Assembly: GCF_021699195.1 (NCBI RefSeq)
Contig: NZ_SSXE01000054.1
Location: 1 to 49,324 of the forward strand
Direction: 5' to 3'
Source: Nonomuraea sp. MG754425
GTDB taxonomy: Bacteria > Actinomycetota > Actinomycetes > Streptosporangiales > Streptosporangiaceae
Length of the DNA stretch: 49,324 nt
The notes below the pieces were generated by a model that saw only the letters and a list, made by a program, of their open reading frames with translations, made no database searches and was not told where the DNA came from. The translations under genes were made by a program, and so were the position numbers. Positions 43,278-49,324 of the stretch are shown piece after piece (the first letter of the stretch is position 1; every line of letters begins with the position of its first letter).

Positions 43278-43403
43278 CTAGTCCCAGTGCGGCGGCCGGT
43301 TCTCCAGGTAGAAGGAGTCGGCGTCGGCCTCGCGCCAGTCGCCCCAGGCGAGGTCGGTGTCGTCGGCGCTCTGTTCGGGCAGCAAGTCATCCACGACGAC
43401 CAT
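43278..43403 (-). CDS. Conserved-looking 41-aa acidic protein
   Basis: 41 aa from ATG 43403. Very acidic: 'DDLLPEQSADDTDLAWGDW' followed by 'READADSFYLENRPPHWD'. The layout L-P-x-x-(T/S)-x-D-D-x-x-x-x-W-G, an acidic middle and a C-terminal (R/K)PPH(W/H) matches small hypothetical proteins I have seen repeatedly in streptomycetes and relatives, where they are often annotated only as hypothetical. No function known. SD is weak. It lies between the GNAT gene and the divergent ATPase gene and could be cotranscribed with the former (30-bp gap). Confidence 0.65.
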   Translation of the reverse strand: MVVVDDLLPEQSADDTDLAWGDWREADADSFYLENRPPHWD

Positions 43404-43515
43404 GGTACCCAGCCGGGCGAACCCGCATCGAGCGTGTCCGCCGGACCGAGGACAGGCTGCGACCACGGCGGTACGATACGAAGGCAGATGTCGCCTACCC
43501 CCCGTGAGGCCGCTC

Positions 43516-45624
43516 ATGCCCACCCCGACAGGCTGGCGGCGAGAAGGCAATCTGCCGGCGGAGCTGACCAGCTTCGTCGGCCGTACGCGTCTGCTCGCCA
43601 ACCTCAAACGGCACCTCGCCGAGTCGCGCCTGGTGACGGTCACCGGCATCGGCGGCGTGGGGAAGTCGCGCACCGTGCTGCGGCTGGCGCACCAGGTGCG
43701 CGTCCACTACCCCGACGGCGTCTGGTTCGCCGATCTGGCCCGCCTCCAGGACGCGGGCATGGTCAAGCACACCATCGCCGCCGCGCTCGGCATCGCCGAC
43801 CAGTCCTCGCGGACCGAGTCGGAGTCCTTGTCGGAGTGGGTGGGCGAGCGCGACATGCTGCTCATCATCGACACCTGCGAGCACCTCGTGCAGGGCTGCG
43901 CCGAGCTGGTGCACGAGTTGCTGGAGGCGGCGCCCAACCTGAAGGTGCTGGCCACCAGCCGCCAGTCGCTGCACCTGCCGTACGAGCACGTGGTGCCCGT
44001 GCCGCCGCTGCAGGTGCCCGGCGACGATCCGGCCGAGAGCCTGTTCACCAACGAGTCCGTGCAGCTCTTCGCGGCCAGGGCCGGGGCCAGCGTGCCCGAC
44101 TTCGTCCTCGACGAGAGCAACATCGAGCCCGTGGCCGAGCTGTGCCGCAGGCTCGACGGCATCCCGCTGGCGATCGAGCTGGCCGCGGTGCGGCTGCGGG
44201 CGCTGTCGGTGGAGCAGATCCTCGGGTTACTGGCCGACCGGTTCAGCCTGCTGGCCGGCGCCAGCCGTACGGCGCTGCCCCGTCACCAGACACTGCGGGC
44301 GGCCATCGGCTGGAGCCACGAGCTGTGCGAGCCCGCCGAGCGGTTGTTGTGGGCGCGGTTGTCGGTGTTCGCGGGCGACTTCGAGCTCGACGCGGCCCGG
44401 TTCGTCTGCTCCGACGGGCGGCTGCCGTCCGAGGACATCACCGACCTCGTCACGGGGCTGGTGGAGAAGTCGATCCTGCTGATCAGGAGCAACCACGCGG
44501 GCGTGCGCTACAAGCTGATCGACACCCTGGCCGAGTACGGCGAGGAGTGGCTGGAGAAGCTCGGCCAGAAGGAGCAGATGCGCCAGCGGCACCTGGAGTA
44601 CTACCTGAGCCTGGCCCAGCGCAGCGAGGACGCCTGGTCGGGGCCGCGGCAGATCTACTGGTTCGTCCGGATGCGGCAGGAGCACGACAACGTCCGGCAG
44701 GCGCTGGAGCACGCGCTCGCCGCGCCGGGCAGGTCGGCGCTCGCGCTGACCCTGCTGTCGTCGCTCTGGTTCATGTGGGTGTGCTGCGGGTTCGCCCGTG
44801 AGGGGCGGCTGTACCTCGAACGGGCGCTGGAGGCCAACCCCACCGTGAGCAAGGAGCGCTGCAAGGCGCTGTGGGTGCTGTCCTACGTCAGGAGCGCCCA
44901 GGGCGACAGCGCGGGCGCGTTGCAGGCGGCCGAGAAGTGCAGCAACGAGGCGGTCAGGGTGGGCGACTCCCGGGCCGTCATCCTGGCCTCCAAGATGCAG
45001 GGCACGGCGGCGCTGCTCCAGGGCGACCTGCAGAAGGCCAGCGCGCTGCTGGGCGTGGCGATCGAGTTCAACACCGAGAACCGTGAGCTCAACCCCGGCC
45101 TGCTGCCCGCGATCGTCGAGTTGTCGATCGTGCTGACGGCGCAGGGCGAGCTGTACGAGGCCGAGTCGCTGCTGCAGGACTGCCTGCAGGTGTGCAAGGA
45201 GCGCGGCGAGCTGTGGGTCAGCTCCCACGCGCAGTGGGCGCTGGCGGACACCCGGCTCGTGACCGGCCGCACCGACGAGGCGCTGCAGAACGTCCGGGAG
45301 GCGCTGCGGATCAAGCGGCACTTCCACGACACGCTCGGCACGCTGCTGGCGCTGGAGACCGCGGTGCGCATCTTCGTCAGGTCCGAGCGGCCCATGCTGG
45401 CCGCCCAGTTGCTCGGGGCGTTGCAGCAGAACTGGAAGACGGCGGGGCTGCCGCAGCTCGGCGCGCCCTGGCTGACCGAGGATCACGACCTGTGCATGCG
45501 CGACTGCCGGCAGCGGCTGGGCGAGCTGGCCTACAAGAACGCCTTCGAGGAGGGCGCCAGGCTCGACCTCGACGAGGCGTCCGGGCTCGCGCTCGACGAC
45601 CCGGACGCCCCTGACGAGAGCTGA
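43516..45624 (+). CDS. NB-ARC/AAA-type signalling ATPase with TPR-like C-terminal region (no HTH)
   Basis: 702 aa from ATG 43516. Walker A 'GIGGVGKS' at 44-51, Walker B 'DMLLIIDTCEHL', sensor 'VLATSRQSLHL', and 'LCRRLDGIPLAIELAAVRLR' are the STAND/NB-ARC features of SARP- and LuxR-type regulators. A winged-helix-like segment ('RLLWARLSVFAGDFELDAAR') and helical TPR-like repeats follow ('LEYYLSLAQRSEDAWSGPRQ', 'ALWVLSYVRSAQGDSAGAL'). Unlike most homologues, it has neither an N-terminal SARP domain nor a C-terminal LuxR HTH, so it cannot bind DNA by those means. It may act as a signalling switch with a partner. Convergent with the terpene synthase, 13-bp gap. Confidence 0.85.
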   Translation: MPTPTGWRREGNLPAELTSFVGRTRLLANLKRHLAESRLVTVTGIGGVGKSRTVLRLAHQVRVHYPDGVWFADLARLQDAGMVKHTIAAALGIADQSSRTESESLSEWVGERDMLLIIDTCEHLVQGCAELVHELLEAAPNLKVLATSRQSLHLPYEHVVPVPPLQVPGDDPAESLFTNESVQLFAARAGASVPDFVLDESNIEPVAELCRRLDGIPLAIELAAVRLRALSVEQILGLLADRFSLLAGASRTALPRHQTLRAAIGWSHELCEPAERLLWARLSVFAGDFELDAARFVCSDGRLPSEDITDLVTGLVEKSILLIRSNHAGVRYKLIDTLAEYGEEWLEKLGQKEQMRQRHLEYYLSLAQRSEDAWSGPRQIYWFVRMRQEHDNVRQALEHALAAPGRSALALTLLSSLWFMWVCCGFAREGRLYLERALEANPTVSKERCKALWVLSYVRSAQGDSAGALQAAEKCSNEAVRVGDSRAVILASKMQGTAALLQGDLQKASALLGVAIEFNTENRELNPGLLPAIVELSIVLTAQGELYEAESLLQDCLQVCKERGELWVSSHAQWALADTRLVTGRTDEALQNVREALRIKRHFHDTLGTLLALETAVRIFVRSERPMLAAQLLGALQQNWKTAGLPQLGAPWLTEDHDLCMRDCRQRLGELAYKNAFEEGARLDLDEASGLALDDPDAPDES

Positions 45625-45637
45625 TGACGCGGCGGCG

Positions 45638-46678
45638 TCACACGGCCTGGGGCCACTGGGTGCCGTCAGGCCAGGCGTGCACGTAACGCGCGCTGCCGAG
45701 GGAGAACTCGATGTGGCCCCGTACCCAGTGTTCGAGGCCGCGCACGTACTTGCGGACCGGGAGCGGCGCCCACTGCTCCAGCGCCGCGCGCCGGGCGACG
45801 AAGGCCGCCATCGAGTCGTTGTGCATCCGCGCGACCTCGCGCAGCGCGCTCTGCAGGGTGAGGGGGCGGTGCGTGGCCAGCACGGTGACCAGGTTGTGAC
45901 GGGCTTTGTCGTTGTCGCGCTCCTTGGCGTACGACAGGAGGTCGTTGTCCCAGCCGATGAGGTCGCAGGCCAGGTCGGACAGGGCGCGGACGTCGGGGTG
46001 GTGCCACTCCTCGGCTTCCAGGCGGTAGCCGCCGCCGGCGTCGATGAGGGCGAAGCAGGTGTAGGTGGCCCCGGTGATGCGGCGCATCAGGGTGTAGTCC
46101 TCGGGGGTCGGGATGAGATCGACCTCGCGGTTGGCGGCCTCCCAGATCTGGGCGAACAGGTATTCCTTCACGGTGATCCGCCACCGGTCCACCTGCGCGG
46201 GGGTGGCGGACGCGGAGATGCGGGACAGCACTTCCTTGAGCGCGAGGCCGAACGGGTCGCCGGCCCCCGGCTCCCTGCGCCCTTCCAGGATGTCGAGCAG
46301 CGGCGGCAGGGCGCGGGCGAGCGCGGAGGCCCGGTGCCCCATCAGCTCGCCTTCGCAGAACGCGTCGTCGAAGGCGAAGAGCCAGTTGTACCAGTCGTTG
46401 ATCAGGCGGAGGCTGTCACGCGGCACGGTGGGGTTGGTCCGTGCCGCGAGCAGGCCGATCTTCGAGCGCCGGAAGTGCTCGACGGTCTCGGCGCTCTGGA
46501 GCATGTTCGAGGCGGCCAGCCATGCGTGGCTCTCCGCGTCGACCTCCGAGGCATGAACGTTGATCTCATTCGGGAACGGACATGGCAGCGGAGGGATGTG
46601 GAGCGGTCGCCTACTGAAGGAGTGCGCAGAAGTAGCCACGTATCCCAGCATGACGATGGAGTGACTGAAAGGCCACAC
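45638..46678 (-). CDS. Class I terpene synthase
   Basis: 346 aa from GTG 46678 (SD ggaag; ATG 46651 is an alternative). Aspartate-rich motif Asp104-Asp105-x-x-x-Glu109 ('FAFDDAFCE'), NSE triad Asn245/Ser249/Glu253 in 'NDLLSYAKE', the pyrophosphate-sensor Arg199 exactly 46 residues before Asn245, and the C-terminal Arg331-Tyr332 pair are all present, so the enzyme should be active. It cyclises a linear isoprenyl diphosphate, most likely farnesyl (sesquiterpene). The product cannot be read from sequence; the motif is not the DDHFLE of geosmin synthase. An AT-rich segment at 46680-46730 probably holds its promoter. No P450 or methyltransferase is directly adjacent. Confidence 0.93.
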   Translation of the reverse strand: MWPFSHSIVMLGYVATSAHSFSRRPLHIPPLPCPFPNEINVHASEVDAESHAWLAASNMLQSAETVEHFRRSKIGLLAARTNPTVPRDSLRLINDWYNWLFAFDDAFCEGELMGHRASALARALPPLLDILEGRREPGAGDPFGLALKEVLSRISASATPAQVDRWRITVKEYLFAQIWEAANREVDLIPTPEDYTLMRRITGATYTCFALIDAGGGYRLEAEEWHHPDVRALSDLACDLIGWDNDLLSYAKERDNDKARHNLVTVLATHRPLTLQSALREVARMHNDSMAAFVARRAALEQWAPLPVRKYVRGLEHWVRGHIEFSLGSARYVHAWPDGTQWPQAV

Positions 46679-47190
46679 TCGGCAACTTCCATCCCTTTAA
46701 TACTTATTTCAGACTATGAAGCACTTTGCGGCAAGCGCCGGAGAACTAGTCCATCGCGAACATTCACGCGCGGGCCACGGCGGCGGGCCATCCGGCGGAC
46801 GGGCCGCCGCCGGACGTCCGGCAGCCCTCTGACCATGGCGGACTTGTTTTCGAACACCGGCGCCCGCGCGTGGGGCCCGGCAGTGATCATCCGGGCGGCC
46901 GGGACCGCCGCCGCCTGCCGCCCGCCCGCGTGCGGTCCGGGCGTCAAGGGCAATGAGCCGCCGGCCTCAGCAAACTGTCACCTTCGCCGCCGGACGGGCG
47001 CACCGGTGTCCCGGGCCCGCCGTGGGCCGCCCACACCCACTCCTGCCAGGCCGGATACCGTGGCGGCGGGCGCCCGGAGCCCCGGATCCGCTCCATGGAG
47101 CGCCGCGCGCCTCGATAAGGTGCCGTGCACGGAATCGTTGCGACGCGCCGTAGGTTCTGGTGAAGAGTACCTAGGGAAAGGCTTTCAACC
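46679..47190. other. 512-bp intergenic region with terpene synthase and PAC2 promoters
   Basis: No gene found. The first 50 bases are unusually AT-rich (..ttaatacttatttcagac..) and probably carry the terpene synthase promoter. The rest is GC-rich with imperfect dyads (for example GGCGGCGGGCC/GGGCCGCCGCC around 46780-46815) and a GCTCCATGGAGC palindrome near 47091. The PAC2 gene is preceded by SD ggaaagg. Open frames in this stretch show no recognisable domain. Confidence 0.5.
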
Positions 47191-48090
47191 GTGTTCGACC
47201 CGAAGGATCTCTACGAGCTCGCAGACGACGCGCCCGAGCTGCCCGATCCGGTGTTGCTGTACCACTTCGATGGTTTCGTCGACGCGGGCTCGGCCGGACG
47301 TCTCGCGCTTGGCCACCTGCTGGCCGAGCTGGAGCACCGGGTCGTGGCGACGTTCGACGTGGACCGGCTGCTCGACTACCGGTCGCGACGGCCCATCATG
47401 ACGTTCGACACCGACAAGTGGGTGGAGTGCGAGAGCCCGGAGCTGGCCGTCCACGCCGCGAAGGACTCGACGGGGACGCCGTTCCTGGTGATGAGCGGGC
47501 CCGAGCCCGACCGGGAGTGGGAGTTGTTCTCCAAGGCCGTGGCGGCGCTGGTGGAGCGGCTGAAGGTGAGCAGGATGGTGACGCTGCACGGCATCCCCAT
47601 GGCGGTCCCGCACACCCGTCCGCTCGGCATCACGATGCACGCCAGCAGGCCGGAGCTGGTCAACACGCAGAGCAGCGTGTTCGGCCGGGTCCAGGTGCCC
47701 GGGAGCGTCGCCGCGCTGCTGGAGCTGCGGCTCGGGGCGCAGGGGCACGACGCGCTGGGCTACGCGGTGCACGTGCCGCACTACCTCTCGCAGGCCGAGT
47801 ACCCGACCGCCGCGGTGACCGGGCTGGAGGCCGTCACGCGCGCCACGGGGCTGGTGTTCCCGATGGACGCGCTGCGCGAGGCCGCCCGGCGCACCACGAC
47901 CGAGATCGAGGAGCAGATCCGCGCCTCCAGCGAGCTGTCCACCGCGATCACCGGCCTGGAGCAGCAGTACGACGCGTTCGCCGCGGGCTCGGAGCGGGAG
48001 AACCTGATGGCCGAGACCACCCCGATGCCGACGGGCGACGAACTGGCCGCCCAGTTCGAGCGCTTCCTCGCCGAACGCGACGACGAATAG
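47191..48090 (+). CDS. PAC2 family protein
   Basis: 299 aa from GTG 47191, SD ggaaagg. The PAC2 fold is shown by 'LLYHFDGFVDAGSAGRLALG', 'RMVTLHGIPMAVPHTRP' and 'PGSVAALLELRLGAQGHDAL', followed by a helical tail ('EEQIRASSELSTAITGLEQQ'). The family (PF09754) includes archaeal and eukaryotic proteasome assembly chaperones; actinobacteria, which have 20S proteasomes, carry several bacterial PAC2 homologues of uncertain function. No proteasome genes are in this window. It stands alone between a terpene synthase and a Gfo/Idh/MocA gene that has its own promoter. Confidence 0.92.
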   Translation: MFDPKDLYELADDAPELPDPVLLYHFDGFVDAGSAGRLALGHLLAELEHRVVATFDVDRLLDYRSRRPIMTFDTDKWVECESPELAVHAAKDSTGTPFLVMSGPEPDREWELFSKAVAALVERLKVSRMVTLHGIPMAVPHTRPLGITMHASRPELVNTQSSVFGRVQVPGSVAALLELRLGAQGHDALGYAVHVPHYLSQAEYPTAAVTGLEAVTRATGLVFPMDALREAARRTTTEIEEQIRASSELSTAITGLEQQYDAFAAGSERENLMAETTPMPTGDELAAQFERFLAERDDE

Positions 48091-48113
48091 GCGGCCCCGC
48101 CGGGCGGTCCCGC

Positions 48114-48119
48114 TACGCT
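48114..48119 (+). promoter_or_regulatory. -10 box of a leaderless promoter (Gfo/Idh/MocA gene)
   Basis: TACGCT, then 6 nt and ATG 48126. Confidence 0.5.
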
Positions 48120-48125
48120 GGGCCG

Positions 48126-49169
48126 ATGAGTGAGATCCGGGTGGGCCTCGTCGGTTACGGCCCCGCGGGGGCCTACTTCCACGCCCCGCTCATCCACGCC
48201 ACCCCGGGCCTGTCCCTGGCGGCCGTCGTCACCCGGAATCCCGATCGCCAGGCCGAGGTGTCCGGCCGGTACGGCGCCGCGGCGGTGGGCGACGTGCGGA
48301 GCCTGTGGGAACGGTGCGACCTCGTCGTGGTCGCCTCGCCCAACAGGACCCACGTGGCCACCGCCGCCGCCGCGCTCGACCAGGGCCTGCCCGTCGTCGT
48401 GGACAAGCCGCTGGCCAGGACCGCCGAGGAGGGGCGCGAGCTGGTGCGGCTGGCCGGGGAGCGGGGGCTGCTGCTGACCGTCTTCCACAACCGGCGCTGG
48501 GACGGCGACTTCCGCACCGTGCGACGGCTGGTCGGCGAAGGACGGCTGGGCGAGGTGCTGCGCTTCGAGTCGCGCTTCGAGCGCTGGCGGCCGGTGCCGA
48601 AGGGCGGCTGGCGGGAGGCCGGCGGCCCCGAGGAGGTCGGCGGGCTGCTGTACGACCTGGGCAGCCACCTCATCGACCAGGCCGTGCAACTGCTCGGGCC
48701 GGTGCGCGAGGTCTACTGCGAGAGCGACGTGCGGCGCGAGGGGGTGGCGTCCGACGACGACACGTTCGTGGCGCTCACGCACGCGGGCGGCGCGCGGTCG
48801 CACCTGTGGGTCAGCGCGATGGCCGCCCGGCTCGGCCCCCGCTTCCGCGTGCTGGGCTCCACCTCCGGCTTCGTGAAGTACGGGATGGACGTGCAGGAGG
48901 AGCGGCTGCGGGCCGGGATGACGCCCGATTCGCCGGGCTTCGGCGACGACGAGGAGGACCGCTGGGGCGCGCTGGGCGCGGAGGGCGAGCGGGAGATCGT
49001 CCGGACCGAGCCGGGGGCCTACCTCGACTTCTACCGGGGCGTGGCGGCGGCGCTGCGCGAGGGCGCGCCGCCGCCGGTCGATCCGGGGAGCGCGGTCGGC
49101 GTGCTGGCGGTCATCGAGGCGGCCCGCCGGTCGGCGACCGAGCGAACCGTCGTCCACCTGGACGGGTGA
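48126..49169 (+). CDS. Gfo/Idh/MocA family NAD(P)-dependent oxidoreductase
   Basis: 347 aa from ATG 48126. N-terminal Rossmann motif 'VGLVGYGPAGAYFHAPLI', then 'LVVVASPNRTHVATAAAALD' and the family's (E/D)KP motif as 'VVVDKPLARTAEEG'. The C-terminal domain carries 'YDLGSHLIDQAVQLLGPVRE', with the usual catalytic Asp/His region (DLGSHLID). These enzymes oxidise or reduce sugars, inositols or similar polyols; E. coli YdgJ/IolW-type enzymes are the nearest kind by motif, which is inference. Leaderless start fixed by TACGCT. A hairpin follows the stop. Confidence 0.92.
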   Translation: MSEIRVGLVGYGPAGAYFHAPLIHATPGLSLAAVVTRNPDRQAEVSGRYGAAAVGDVRSLWERCDLVVVASPNRTHVATAAAALDQGLPVVVDKPLARTAEEGRELVRLAGERGLLLTVFHNRRWDGDFRTVRRLVGEGRLGEVLRFESRFERWRPVPKGGWREAGGPEEVGGLLYDLGSHLIDQAVQLLGPVREVYCESDVRREGVASDDDTFVALTHAGGARSHLWVSAMAARLGPRFRVLGSTSGFVKYGMDVQEERLRAGMTPDSPGFGDDEEDRWGALGAEGEREIVRTEPGAYLDFYRGVAAALREGAPPPVDPGSAVGVLAVIEAARRSATERTVVHLDG

Positions 49170-49172
49170 CCG

Positions 49173-49190
49173 GCCCGGCGGACGCCGGGC
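49173..49190. terminator. Stem-loop after the Gfo/Idh/MocA gene
   Basis: GCCCGGCG and CGCCGGGC are perfect 8-bp arms with a 2-nt GA turn, 3 nt after the stop codon. No U-run. Confidence 0.55.
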
Positions 49191-49215
49191 GGGACCGTGG
49201 CGGGAAGTGCCGGGC

Positions 49216-49313
49216 GGGTGAGCGGCCGGGGCGCGCCGCCGGCGCATGAGCCGGGCCCGAGGGTGAGCGGCCCGGGAACGCCGCCCGGAACCGCCGCCGG
49301 CGCTGAGCCGGGG
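49216..49313. repeat. Imperfect direct repeat at right edge
   Basis: The segment from gggtgagcggcc to tgagccggg at 49216-49255 recurs with insertions at 49261-49313. Both copies share gggtgagcggcc, cgccgccggcgc and tgagccggg blocks. No coding potential; it may continue beyond the window. Confidence 0.45.
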
Positions 49314-49324
49314 CGGGGCGGGGA

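Overview
The window reads as chromosomal DNA of a filamentous actinomycete. G+C is very high by eye, third codon positions are almost all G or C, GTG starts are common, and many genes have a TAnnnT -10 box directly before the start codon. Actinobacterial markers include an RNase H/histidine-phosphatase fusion in an operon with NIF3 and a zinc-ribbon protein, a PAC2 protein, a Streptomyces-subtilisin-inhibitor (SSI) homologue, the relic of a mycothiol-dependent maleylpyruvate isomerase-family gene, a class I terpene synthase, and a type A rnpB. A Streptosporangiales-type organism such as Nonomuraea would fit, but that is an inference.

Layout. 1-8.2 kb: paired PH-domain membrane proteins, a dead mycothiol-transferase gene, a PEBP-fold lipoprotein, a disordered membrane-anchored protein, a SulP anion transporter fused to a beta-carbonic anhydrase, a methyltransferase and two small membrane proteins. 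8.2-10.3 kb: a lower-GC accessory patch (XRE/TPR regulator, integrase relic) lying against the 3' end of rnpB. 10.8-13.6 kb: RNase H/phosphatase, zinc-ribbon and NIF3 operon. 13.7-18.9 kb: Baeyer-Villiger-type monooxygenase, M19 dipeptidase, M20 peptidase, SSI-type inhibitor with Arg at the predicted reactive site, and an acetyltransferase. 18.9-22.5 kb: Nramp-like transporter lacking the metal-site residues, WYL regulator, C45 amidohydrolase. 22.5-28.1 kb: acyl-CoA dehydrogenase pair plus acyl-CoA ligase, divergent from a TetR regulator with a perfect 23-bp palindrome between them, then an AurF-like diiron oxygenase. 28.2-34.4 kb: CopC/CopD, an unrecognised polytopic protein, methyltransferase, P450, hotdog thioesterase, SnoaL-like protein. 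34.5-38.4 kb: an alpha/beta hydrolase fused through a membrane segment to an ABC ATPase, with its permease. 38.7-42.8 kb: glpK-glpF divergent from glpD. 42.8-49.3 kb: acetyltransferase, tiny acidic protein, AAA/TPR ATPase convergent with a terpene synthase, PAC2 protein and Gfo/Idh/MocA oxidoreductase.

How genes work together. glpF, glpK and glpD form a complete glycerol uptake and oxidation set. The ACAD pair and ligase look like an acyl-CoA activation/desaturation module under TetR control. The hydrolase-ATPase fusion and the following permease (ATGA overlap) look like one ABC complex with a built-in extracytoplasmic hydrolase. This is the least familiar architecture here and the best candidate for something undescribed. 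The SulP-carbonic anhydrase fusion, with two perfect dyads in its leader, is a second item worth attention.
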